A stretch of DNA of 64,000 nt from Candidatus Nitrospira nitrificans (GTDB taxonomy: Bacteria; Nitrospirota; Nitrospiria; Nitrospirales; Nitrospiraceae). Position 1 is the first letter of the stretch. Each line of letters begins with the position of its first letter. The DNA lies in the NCBI RefSeq assembly GCF_001458775.1, contig NZ_CZPZ01000009.1:42272-106271 (forward strand). The letters run 5' to 3'. Below are positions 1 to 7,372 of the stretch, one piece after another. Under the pieces are notes generated by a model, which saw only the letters and a program-made list of their open reading frames with translations, had not been told where the DNA came from and did no database searches. Made by a program: the position numbers and the translations under genes.

Positions 1-534
1 GAAAAATGTCTTCAGCGTGGGGTCCCCCTCCAAGTTCTTTCGGACGCATGGCAGGGACCACTACAAACCAATCAGGATTTTCTATTTGGCAAAATCGCGG
101 TAGAGGTTAAAGCTGTTACTGCAAATGATGCAGGCACAGTCAATATTGCAAATGCCCGTCAGTTGGATGATACAGGGCTGAGCGCCCTCTTTTTGTGTCA
201 TGTCGCTTACGATTTCCGCGAGGGTACTGGCCGTATTCTGACCTCCGTGATTCAGTCAGTAAGGCTCTTGCTTGCAAATGGGCCGGACGCCTTAGCGACG
301 TTCGAGGACCGTTTATTGGCAGCAGGTTACATCGAGCCCGAGATATCACCCTTCGCCGGTTACGGATTCACCGAAAGACAACGATCCTACTTCAAGGTCC
401 ACAACGGTTTCCCTCGCATTCTGGAGTCAGATCTTGATCAGGGTGTCTCAGCTGTATGCTATACAGTGAATCTATCTAACTGTTCAGCATTTACAATCTC
501 AGAAGCCGAACTGATGAGCGCAGTGTCTATTTAG
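1..534 (+). CDS. PD-(D/E)XK motif protein, DUF4420-like (C-terminal part only)
   Basis: The reading frame is open from the first base of the window, so this is the C-terminal 177 residues of a longer protein. The fragment contains a beta-strand followed by VEVKAVT near visible residues 33-39. This fits the E-x-K half of a PD-(D/E)XK nuclease core, and the following text (NARQLDDTG, LFLCH) resembles the strand-helix region of DUF4420 proteins. Family knowledge: these nuclease-like proteins occur in restriction-like operons with AIPR, Z1 helicase, MORC/MutL-type ATPase, cytosine methylase and Vsr genes. The next gene starts 6 nt after the stop, so the two are surely co-transcribed. The assignment rests on the short ExK core plus this neighbourhood; I cannot see the N-terminus. 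Confidence 0.7.
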   Translation, partial: EKCLQRGVPLQVLSDAWQGPLQTNQDFLFGKIAVEVKAVTANDAGTVNIANARQLDDTGLSALFLCHVAYDFREGTGRILTSVIQSVRLLLANGPDALATFEDRLLAAGYIEPEISPFAGYGFTERQRSYFKVHNGFPRILESDLDQGVSAVCYTVNLSNCSAFTISEAELMSAVSI

Positions 535-540
535 GAACCT

Positions 541-2637
541 ATGTCTAAAGAGTCTGATCTGATTAATTTTTCTCGCGAGCTGGAAAGCGACATCACCGAT
601 CACGCTAAACCGGACGGCGATCCTTCAAGTGCCAGTTTTCGAGAGTCTGCACTAACCGAGATCATCTCCGACGATCTCGCTGCTTGTGGAGTCCTGGAAT
701 CGCCCGTAGTCTGTCACTTTGAAGGTGGACATGGTGCAGGGTCTTTCAAGGTAGATGGCTACAGCGTGCCTGAGGAGGATTCACGACTCGACCTCTTCAT
801 CACTCATTACGCCAGGCCTTCCGATGAAGTCCAGACCATCAACGCATCACATATTGAAGCGTCATTCAACAAGTTAGAACGATACTTTGGTCGGGCAATT
901 GCAGGCCATCACAGGAATCTGGAGCCGGGTCTAGAGCCCTACGGGATGACCGAGCGAATCCATGACCTGCGCAGTAAGTTCGATCGCGTAAACTTCCTGC
1001 TGTTCACGAATTCTCGCCTTGTTCAGAGGCGAGAAAAAGAGCGAAAGCAGGAAGTGAACGGTCTCGCAGCTACCTATGACGTCTGGGACCTAGAGCGATT
1101 CAGGCGGCTTCGCGAAAGCGGAATGAGTTATGAAACTCTTCAGGTAGATTTAAGATCCCTCAAGGCGGGAGGCCTGCCAGCGGTAAAAGTTGAGCAAGGA
1201 AACAATAAATCTCAAACCTGGGTCACTATTTTCCCAGGGTCGCTGTTGGCAGACCTTTACGATGAACATGGTGCGCGCCTTTTGGAATTGAACGTGCGCT
1301 CATATCTACAGGCCCGAGGAAAAGTGAACAAGGGAATACTTCAGACTCTCCGCGATAAGCCGGAATACTTCATGGCTTATAATAACGGCATTACTGTAGT
1401 GGCAGAGGACGTTGTAACAGGCACACTGCACGATGGAACGGATGGCATCCTTAGTCTGAAAGGGATGCAAATCGTCAATGGAGGCCAGACCACAGCTTCT
1501 ATTCATAGGGCGGTGAAAGACTTTGGGGTCGATCTTTCTCGTGTTTCCGTGCAGGGGAAAATAACGGTTGTTGAGCCTTCACGGTTCCAAGAACTGGTTC
1601 CGTTCATATCCAGATACTCAAATACACAGAATAAAATCACCGAATCCGATTTGACTGCGAATCATCCATTCCATATCGGTATGGAACGTGTCTCCCGACG
1701 TGAATGGACACCTAATCAGCAGACCCGCTGGTTTTATGAGCGTGCTCGAGGCAGCTATCCAACAGCAAAGATGCGTGAAGGAACCACTGAGCTGAAGAGG
1801 CGTGAGTTTGAAAAACGTTATCCACCCGAACAACGCTTTAGCAAAGAAGACCTGGCCAAGTTCGAAAATGTTTGGAAGGGCCTACCGCATGTAGTGAGTC
1901 GGCATGCGCAGAAAAACTTTGTCTATTTCATGCATGAGCTTGGAGCTATCCGCGACGGCTGGGAGCCGACTGTTGAAGAATATCGGCGATATATCGCCAA
2001 GGGAATCCTGTATAAGGAAGTCCAGCGGATAGTCAAACGAAATGAAGCGATTACTGCTTGGCGCGTCAACGTAACCGCTTACACTGCAGCGTTGCTAGCG
2101 GATAAAACAGTTCGTCGCATTGACCTCGATCGCATTTGGCGTGAGCAAGGGCTCTCTCCGTCTCTCATGCAAACAATAGAAAGCTGGGCTCCTGCCGTCT
2201 TCAAACACCTCCCTTTTATCGGCCAGCGTGACGGCAAACATATTGAAGAGTCGTTCAAATCTCAAGCCTGCTGGGATTATATCCGTTCATTAGACTGGAA
2301 TATCCCTCCCGCTCTTGATCGGGAGTTGATTTCCTCAACGGGTGCCAATGGTGATGGCGCGGCAGGACCAGACTCAATCAGTGGAGAGCGGTTAACCCCT
2401 CATGATCATAACAACATCGCTCTGTGTAAGGAGTTGAGTGCCGCACAATGGCTAACAATTTCTGCTTGGGGACAGAAGTCCGGGGAACTCAAAGAATGGC
2501 AGCGTGGTGTTGCATATACACTCGCCAGCTATGCTGCCGAAGGCTGGATCCGTTTGCCATCGGTAAAGCAGGCAAAACACGGCTCGGCTATGATCGAGAA
2601 GGCCCGTTCAGCCGGCATTCTTAATAGAGATGAATGA
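541..2637 (+). CDS. AIPR family protein (abortive infection phage resistance)
   Basis: A 698-aa protein. The central block has the AIPR signature: YNNGITVVAEDV at about residues 279-290 followed by GMQIVNGGQTTAS at about 308-320, then a charged segment with an FISRYSNTQNKI motif near 355-367. AIPR proteins are phage-defence components whose biochemical role is poorly defined; they recur beside methylases and Vsr-like nucleases. Here the gene starts 6 nt after the DUF4420-like gene and is followed by a small unknown gene and a Dcm-type methylase on the same strand, so a single defence transcript is likely. The C-terminal 100 residues look like a separate small domain of unknown role. Family assignment is firm; function in this operon is inferred. 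Confidence 0.88.
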   Translation: MSKESDLINFSRELESDITDHAKPDGDPSSASFRESALTEIISDDLAACGVLESPVVCHFEGGHGAGSFKVDGYSVPEEDSRLDLFITHYARPSDEVQTINASHIEASFNKLERYFGRAIAGHHRNLEPGLEPYGMTERIHDLRSKFDRVNFLLFTNSRLVQRREKERKQEVNGLAATYDVWDLERFRRLRESGMSYETLQVDLRSLKAGGLPAVKVEQGNNKSQTWVTIFPGSLLADLYDEHGARLLELNVRSYLQARGKVNKGILQTLRDKPEYFMAYNNGITVVAEDVVTGTLHDGTDGILSLKGMQIVNGGQTTASIHRAVKDFGVDLSRVSVQGKITVVEPSRFQELVPFISRYSNTQNKITESDLTANHPFHIGMERVSRREWTPNQQTRWFYERARGSYPTAKMREGTTELKRREFEKRYPPEQRFSKEDLAKFENVWKGLPHVVSRHAQKNFVYFMHELGAIRDGWEPTVEEYRRYIAKGILYKEVQRIVKRNEAITAWRVNVTAYTAALLADKTVRRIDLDRIWREQGLSPSLMQTIESWAPAVFKHLPFIGQRDGKHIEESFKSQACWDYIRSLDWNIPPALDRELISSTGANGDGAAGPDSISGERLTPHDHNNIALCKELSAAQWLTISAWGQKSGELKEWQRGVAYTLASYAAEGWIRLPSVKQAKHGSAMIEKARSAGILNRDE

Positions 2638-2656
2638 GTACCTTGGTCTAAAATGA

Positions 2657-3070
2657 ATGCGCTTTAAAGACATCCACAATCGATTTTTCTGCTCACATAC
2701 AGGAGCATATTCAATCTTGACAGCAAGAGAGTTTGCAGACTCGCAAGTTACGCTAACCGATGATGAATTTCAGTTAGCCAACTTATTTTTTGGCGGGCGG
2801 ATTCACAGCGGGTCGGTCAGATTGGCCCCGGACGGTGCACTTAAAGAATTCCTGTTGTATCCGACTGGAAAACAGATCGGACTGAACCTCATTTATCCAA
2901 AGCCGGAGAGAGAGGAACTACGCTTGTACCTCTCGGAACGACGTGGATTCAAGCCGCGGCCAGGTGATATCTGGTTTCTGTTTGAGCGCGAAGCGGAACT
3001 ATTTCTCGGCGCTATGCCGTCAAATGAGTGGAATCGTCACTTTGGGACGATTTCTAGCACACAGGCTTAG
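2657..3070 (+). CDS. Unknown 137-aa protein inside the defence operon
   Basis: I do not recognise this protein with confidence. It begins 19 nt after the AIPR stop and ends about 50 nt before the methylase, on the same strand, so it is probably an integral part of the operon. No signal peptide or membrane segment is visible. The N-terminal half (residues 1-45) carries an FFxSHTGAYS-like start and an acidic stretch. The C-terminal half has alternating hydrophobic strands (LKEFLLYPTG, IGLNLIYPK) and a PGDIWFLFEREAELFLG segment at about 101-116. This beta-rich pattern could suit a small DNA-recognition barrel of the EcoRII-N/B3 kind, which would fit the Dcm-like methylase, but that is a guess that needs a profile or structure search. 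Confidence 0.65.
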   Translation: MRFKDIHNRFFCSHTGAYSILTAREFADSQVTLTDDEFQLANLFFGGRIHSGSVRLAPDGALKEFLLYPTGKQIGLNLIYPKPEREELRLYLSERRGFKPRPGDIWFLFEREAELFLGAMPSNEWNRHFGTISSTQA

Positions 3071-3123
3071 TTTGCAACCGATACATGCATGGAGAGATCA
3101 ACTTCATTCTATGAGATGCCTAA

Positions 3124-4476
3124 GTGATTAGCCCTGTGCATGAATTCAGGAGTAAAGTTTTAATTCGTCAGGCCAAGCCCAAGGGCACCAAGGAGAAATA
3201 TTCTGGAGTGATTGGGTACAAGGACGCACTGGATCTTATTATCGGTTCGACAGCGGTGGAGTCACTGCCCGAGGATGCCCGGACACAACTCGAAGCGATC
3301 GCCTCACACTGGATCCAATCGCCAGAGACAAGTCCGCTGATCCTCGGCAGGAAGGCGGGAGAGGATTGGCGGATGCTCCTGTCAATGAAGGCAGATTCTG
3401 GTCAGTTCAAAATCAAGCGAGGCAAGCGGAGCAAAGAGAGTTCTGAATGTAATTGGAGAATCGACTTCAGTAGTTTGCCTTTCCCTCCAGTCGATCGACC
3501 ACGGTTTACCTTCATTGACTTGTTTGCCGGCATCGGCGGATTTCGCATCGCGTTGCAAAGTCTTGGCGGCAAGTGTGTTTTCTCCAGCGAGTGGGATCGC
3601 CATGCACAGCGAACTTATGAAAGAAATTTCGGAGAAATGCCGTTTGGCGATATTAGAGCTTTTACAGGCGATGATATTTCCAACAGGCAAATCGCCAAGT
3701 GGATACCCGATCATGATGTTCTGACTGCTGGATTCCCGTGCCAACCCTTCAGCAAGGCAGGGGTTTCAGCGAGAAAGTCGCTTGGCCTCAAGCATGGGTT
3801 CTCATGTGAGATTCAAGGAACTCTCTTTTTTGATCTGGTCCGGATTGCGAAGGCAAAAAGACCCAGGGTTTTACTTCTGGAGAACGTTAAGCACCTTCGG
3901 GGACACGACGAAGGACGTACTTTTCAAACGATTGAGAAAACCATCAGGGAAGATCTCGGATATTCTTTTTCGCCGCATATGCTGGATTCCTCCACGCTGG
4001 TCCCACAGCGGCGCCAGCGTTGCTACATAGTCTGCTTTCGTGACTCTGAAGAAACATTTTCATTCCCCCCCTTCACGGGCGCGCCAATGCCGCTGAGTTC
4101 AATTCTCTTAAAAAAAGACCCAGATGCCCGCTATACGATTTCCGATCGATTGTGGACAGGGCATCAGAACAGAACAGAGCGCAACCTTAATCGCGGAGCA
4201 GGATTTACAGCCTTTCTGGCTGACCTTAGCAGGCCTGCAAACACTTTAGTGGCCCGGTACTACAAAGACGGGAAAGAGTGTCTCGTGCCTCAGCCGGGAA
4301 GAAACCCAAGAAAACTAACTCCGAAGGAATGTGCCAGACTACAGGGGTTCCCTGAAGAATTCATCCCAAGCGATTCAGATAATCAAGCATACAGACAGTT
4401 TGGTAACTCTGTAGCCATTCCTGTGGTAAAAAGAGTTGCAGAAGAGATTATGAAGAAGTTGGAGATAAGTGAGTAA
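3124..4476 (+). CDS. dcm: DNA (cytosine-5-)-methyltransferase, Dcm-like
   Basis: A 450-aa C5-cytosine methylase that transfers a methyl group from SAM to cytosine in double-stranded DNA. Visible motifs in order: motif I FIDLFAGIGGFR (about 131-142), motif IV with catalytic Cys GFPCQPFSKAG (about 203-213), motif VI ENVKHL (about 253), motif VIII QRRQR (about 294), and motif X QFGNSVAIP near 425. The segment between IV and VI (SLGLKHGFSCEIQGTLFFD) closely recalls E. coli Dcm and EcoRII methylase, hinting at a CCWGG-like target; the target-recognition region itself is too variable to be sure. A 130-residue N-terminal extension precedes motif I. The start is GTG; a downstream Met lies inside the same extension. 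The convergent vsr gene fits a 5-methylcytosine role. Confidence 0.93.
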   Translation: MISPVHEFRSKVLIRQAKPKGTKEKYSGVIGYKDALDLIIGSTAVESLPEDARTQLEAIASHWIQSPETSPLILGRKAGEDWRMLLSMKADSGQFKIKRGKRSKESSECNWRIDFSSLPFPPVDRPRFTFIDLFAGIGGFRIALQSLGGKCVFSSEWDRHAQRTYERNFGEMPFGDIRAFTGDDISNRQIAKWIPDHDVLTAGFPCQPFSKAGVSARKSLGLKHGFSCEIQGTLFFDLVRIAKAKRPRVLLLENVKHLRGHDEGRTFQTIEKTIREDLGYSFSPHMLDSSTLVPQRRQRCYIVCFRDSEETFSFPPFTGAPMPLSSILLKKDPDARYTISDRLWTGHQNRTERNLNRGAGFTAFLADLSRPANTLVARYYKDGKECLVPQPGRNPRKLTPKECARLQGFPEEFIPSDSDNQAYRQFGNSVAIPVVKRVAEEIMKKLEISE

Positions 4477-4526
4477 AGATGTGCAAGGCGACCTTGGGCT
4501 GCTAGACCTTTCATAAGAAAAATTCA

Positions 4527-4955
4527 TCAGCAACTCTCCAGACGGTTCTCAGCATTCAGAAGCCGACTAAGTCTCGAAATAAGCTTTGCCGGTTTTTCAG
4601 TTTCGCATTCCCACACAATTATTACCCGCCAACCTAGATGCCGAATGGACCGATGTTTGATCCGGTCCCTGGCAGCATTGCCCAGTAGCTTGTTCTGCCA
4701 GAATATTGGCCGTGTTTTTGGCATGGTCGCATCTTTGCACCCCTTATGACAGTGCCAGAAACAGCCGTGTACGAAAACAACAGTCTTATATTTTGGCAGC
4801 ACAATGTCTGGCTTTCCAGGCAAGTCTTTCCGGTGGAGACTAAAACGGTAACCCATTCGGTGCAGGATCGAACGAACTATCCGCTCAGGGCCTGTATTGG
4901 AGCCCTTAATCCGGCTCATGTTCCAGCTTCGTCGTTCAGAAGATAGTGTGTCCAT
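4527..4955 (-). CDS. vsr: Very short patch repair endonuclease Vsr
   Basis: A 142-aa protein of normal Vsr length. It nicks next to T:G mismatches that arise when 5-methylcytosine deaminates, so it protects Dcm-methylated sites. The N-terminus RRSWNMSRIKGSNT (about 8-21) is the family's usual DNA-contacting start. Catalytic residues can be placed: Asp50 in KPDIVL, His63 in VFVHGCFWHC and His68, matching Asp51, His64 and His69 of the E. coli enzyme. Cys residues 65, 69 and 73 match the structural zinc site. It is transcribed toward the methylase, with 50 nt between the two stop codons, rather than overlapping it as in E. coli. In AIPR/DUF4420 operons Vsr-like proteins can also act as the restriction nuclease; both roles remain possible. 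Confidence 0.94.
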   Translation of the reverse strand: MDTLSSERRSWNMSRIKGSNTGPERIVRSILHRMGYRFSLHRKDLPGKPDIVLPKYKTVVFVHGCFWHCHKGCKDATMPKTRPIFWQNKLLGNAARDRIKHRSIRHLGWRVIIVWECETEKPAKLISRLSRLLNAENRLESC

Positions 4956-5098
4956 ATGTATGCTGCTATCAATCGGCTCAGCTTCAGACTATTTTCCTAG
5001 GGAGCGCCCCATAACCACCAACAAGCCTACTGCGGCCGCATAACTAAGACGACTATCATTTCCCAATAACGTTTCAGGCAGGAATTTGCAAGGGTAGG

Positions 5099-5147
5099 CC
5101 TATCGGTTGATAGCTTTATGTTTCATGCGTACAATGCTACCGATAGG
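5099..5147. repeat. 9-bp perfect inverted repeat upstream of a small ORF
   Basis: CCTATCGGT at 5099-5107 is repeated in inverted orientation as ACCGATAGG at 5139-5147, with a 31-nt AT-rich spacer. It sits 15 nt upstream of the start of the 69-aa gene and could be an operator or the arms of a hairpin. No matching protein or element is recognised. Confidence 0.45.
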
Positions 5148-5161
5148 ATAAGCATAAGATC

Positions 5162-5371
5162 ATGGCAAACCGCTCTCCGAATCTATCAGGAACACGGGTA
5201 CTAATCCTTATTGAACCTCACGCGGGGGAGGAAGGTGTCTGTCTTGGCCCGGCAGATCCCGATGGATCATGGTTCGTGTCACCTGACTCAAGCAATGAGA
5301 TCATCAGTCTGGAGTTCGAAAGAGACTTCGGGTTGTTAGTAGACCGTCCCCCACGCCCGTTGACTCACTAG
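5162..5371 (+). CDS. Hypothetical 69-aa protein
   Basis: I do not recognise this small protein. It has ATG start, no signal peptide and no membrane segment. Composition is ordinary for a soluble protein with several acidic residues (PHAGEEGVC, SSNEIISLEFERDFG), and the alternation of strands in LEFERDFGLLV suggests a small beta fold. The Shine-Dalgarno candidate AGGA lies 13 nt upstream of the start, which is far. The gene stands alone between vsr and a decayed secreted-protein gene in the island, and the inverted repeat at 5099-5147 lies just before it. It may be real, but it could also be a chance frame. Confidence 0.4.
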   Translation: MANRSPNLSGTRVLILIEPHAGEEGVCLGPADPDGSWFVSPDSSNEIISLEFERDFGLLVDRPPRPLTH

Positions 5372-5400
5372 ATCAGGGATTACAGCGCGATCAGCAGAAG

Positions 5401-5766
5401 TTGGCAGGGCCATTTTCTAGCTGCTTGTGCTGTTCTCCAGGCAAAGAATGGGCCGAATGCGCTGGCTGCTTTGATCCTTGGAGGATCGCCACGTGTGTTG
5501 TCTTCTTCCCTCTTTTGTCGCTGCTCTTCTCGGGCACACCTGCACTCGCCGAACCCAGCTTCCACGACAAATAAGAGTCCGACTACAATATCTTCAACCC
5601 ACTCAATCAGTACCGTACCGATAATCCGCTGAATCCAATCACCGCCTACGACCCGAAGAATCCATTTCATCCCATCAATTAGTACGATCCCAGGAATCCC
5701 ACTTCACCCCATCAACGAATACAATCCGTCTATGCCATTCCAGCCACTGAACCCCTCGCGTTTTAA
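5401..5766 (+). pseudogene. Decayed secreted protein with NPxN/YDPxNP repeats
   Basis: One forward frame reads a hydrophobic signal-like stretch (VVFFPLLSLLFSGTPALA) followed by a Pro/Asn periodic region: FNPLNQYRTDNPLNPITAY, then DPKNPFHPIN, then YDPRNPTSP. The periodicity of about 9-10 residues (N-P-x-N-x-Y-x-x-D) is too regular to be chance. The frame is interrupted by TAA at 5572-5574, directly after the signal region, and by TAG at 5680-5682 within the repeats, and it has no clear start codon. I read it as a broken gene of the short secreted Asn/Pro-repeat type. Its last codons run into the 3' end of the convergent integrase, so it may have been truncated or captured when the island inserted. 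Confidence 0.55.
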
Positions 5767-7007
5767 GCCTTTGGTGAGGCCAAATTATCCGAATTAATCA
5801 GCAATCGCTGAAGTCCCGGGAGTGTTACTCGGCCCACTGACCTCTTCCCCTTAACGACTCCGTTTTTCTTCTCACAGTGATTTTGCACCGTCAGCAGCAT
5901 CTTATTGGCATTTTGTTCGAGCGCGGTTCTGACCGGGTCAAGATTCAACCGCGCATAGATTCTTGTCGTGCTGATGTTGCTGTGATTGAGAACTTTCCCA
6001 ATTAACTGCAGGCTCTCCCCGCTTCCTGACAGCCATGATCCAACCGTTCGTCGCAAATCGTGCAATCTGACATCCAGTATCTTTGCTTTCGTCCGAATGC
6101 GGTTCCACGCCCTCTTAATATTCACTCTGTGAGAACCATTCTGACCCACGAAAACATATGGATTGCCCTCCTGCCTGGTCAGATTGCTCAAGACGGCCAA
6201 CAGAGGGGTAGGCAGGGGCAGAACGTGGGGACGATCGGCTTTGGTCTGCGGAATGCGCCATTCCGCTCTTTCTAAGCTTACATCTTCCCATTTCATCGAG
6301 AGAACCTCCTCCCGCCTGGCTCCCGTGAACACATACGCCCAAAACGATGCACGGACATATTCATCGGATTCTTCCATGATGGCGGCAAATACTCCTGGGA
6401 GCTCATCCGGCTGAACGAATCGATCCCGCTCTCGTTCTTTGAAGAAATGAATTCTCGTCGCGGGATTCTCGCCATGGAACATTTCCCAGTCTTTGGCCAG
6501 GTTGAACATCTTGCGCAAAAGCGCCACTGCTCGATTCGCCCGATATGGTGCAGTCTCTCCGATTTTCGAGTGCAGAACGATTACATCATTTCTTGTGATG
6601 TCGGATAGCTTTCTCGTCTTCAACTCAATCAGACGGGATTGCAAAAGACTACGGTCATCACGACCTGATCGCTTGAACGGCAAATGCCGCTGTTCATAGA
6701 GCGCCGTCAGGTCAGCAAACGTCGGTTCTTTGATTCTATCTTGTCTCGTTTGTGCGGGATCTTCTCCTTGTGCAATCGCGCCAATATGGCCCTCTGCAAT
6801 TTTACGAGCCTGCTCAACCGTCAGAGGGCCAAAGGGACCGATCGTGATTCGTCTGACCCTCCCTTTGACGCGTCGCTCCAACACAAAAGTCTTCGCTCCC
6901 TTGGTCACTCGGAGGGCAAATCCACGAAGCACTGAGTCTCGGACAAAGATTTGCCCTGATGTGGGAAGCGGGGTGTCATCAATAATTCGTTTGGTGAGTT
7001 TTTGCAT
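5763..7007 (-). CDS. Tyrosine-type site-specific integrase, P4-like
   Basis: A 414-aa integrase that catalyses recombination between the island and its chromosomal attachment site. The N-terminus (about 1-85, RGFALRVTKGAKTFVLERR) is the DUF4102-type arm-DNA-binding domain usual in P4-type integrases. A core-binding SAM-like domain (about 90-190) follows, then the catalytic domain. Catalytic residues are visible: Arg in TGARREEVL (about 227), His/Arg in HDLRRT (about 316-319), His in LNHSN (about 342) and the nucleophile Tyr in TTRIYARL (about 351). Start chosen at MQKLTKR, preceded by GGAGG with 8-nt spacing, rather than 24 nt upstream. The gene reads away from the tRNA-Lys fragment at 7200-7249, which is its probable attachment site. 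The C-terminal tail of about 60 residues after the Tyr is longer than needed. Confidence 0.95.
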   Translation of the reverse strand: MQKLTKRIIDDTPLPTSGQIFVRDSVLRGFALRVTKGAKTFVLERRVKGRVRRITIGPFGPLTVEQARKIAEGHIGAIAQGEDPAQTRQDRIKEPTFADLTALYEQRHLPFKRSGRDDRSLLQSRLIELKTRKLSDITRNDVIVLHSKIGETAPYRANRAVALLRKMFNLAKDWEMFHGENPATRIHFFKERERDRFVQPDELPGVFAAIMEESDEYVRASFWAYVFTGARREEVLSMKWEDVSLERAEWRIPQTKADRPHVLPLPTPLLAVLSNLTRQEGNPYVFVGQNGSHRVNIKRAWNRIRTKAKILDVRLHDLRRTVGSWLSGSGESLQLIGKVLNHSNISTTRIYARLNLDPVRTALEQNANKMLLTVQNHCEKKNGVVKGKRSVGRVTLPGLQRLLINSDNLASPKA

Positions 7008-7050
7008 GGACCGAACCTCCAGTGACCTCACTCCTTGATTCCAAACTTTG

Positions 7051-7085
7051 TAATCAGCGGGCCACGGTGTAGACGCTGTGTAGAC
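7051..7085. promoter_or_regulatory. Second short copy of the att core plus a direct repeat upstream of the integrase
   Basis: TAATCAGCGGGCC at 7051-7063 is identical to 13 bases of the tRNA-Lys fragment (7209-7221). It is followed by two copies of GTGTAGAC (7067-7074 and 7078-7085) spaced 11 nt apart. Short direct repeats next to an integrase start are typical of arm-type integrase-binding sites or autoregulatory operators. That function is inferred from position only. Confidence 0.45.
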
Positions 7086-7199
7086 AGGAAAGAGCGAAAT
7101 GTCAGGGCCTAGACCGTACTCAGGAATGGGAAACTAATCGTAACTCGTTGAACTGTCAAGGAGTGGAGTAAATGAAAGTACCTGATGGTAATAACTGAC

Positions 7200-7249
7200 G
7201 CTGACTCTTAATCAGCGGGCCGTAGGTTCGACCCCTACACGGCCCACCA
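7200..7249 (+). other. 3' half of tRNA-Lys(CTT); island attachment site (attR or attL)
   Basis: Cloverleaf parts can be traced: anticodon stem GCTGA/TCAGC with 7-nt loop CTCTTAA (anticodon CTT, Lys), 5-nt variable loop, T stem GTAGG/CCTAC with loop TTCGACC, then the 3' acceptor strand ACGGCCC, discriminator A and encoded CCA. The 5' acceptor strand GGGCCGT and D arm are missing upstream, so this is not a complete gene. Fragments covering anticodon to CCA are the classic duplicate left by integration into a tRNA gene. The intact tRNA should lie at the other, unseen island end to the left. Confidence 0.85.
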
Positions 7250-7267
7250 AACCTCACTTCGTGTGCG

Positions 7268-7308
7268 CCGCGCGCTCTTTATCGTTTTATCGTATCTATC
7301 GCGCGCGG
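7268..7308. repeat. Perfect 8-bp GC-rich hairpin after the tRNA fragment
   Basis: CCGCGCGC at 7268-7275 pairs with GCGCGCGG at 7301-7308 around a 25-nt AT-rich loop. It lies about 20 nt after the CCA end and may be the terminator that originally followed the tRNA-Lys gene, although no T-run follows. The remaining bases up to the P450 gene show nothing else. Confidence 0.4.
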
Positions 7309-7372
7309 ATAAACCCCTCCAGCAGATTTCATACCTCACGTCTCGTGTGAATGCGCTAAAGATTTTGTGAGT

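Noticed and set aside
5380..5670. Minus-strand 96-aa open frame
   Set aside because: It is antisense to the broken Asn/Pro repeat gene and reads as Arg-rich noise; the forward frame has the meaningful periodicity.
7200..7249. Complete tRNA-Lys gene
   Set aside because: Only the anticodon arm to CCA is present; no D arm or 5' acceptor strand precedes it.
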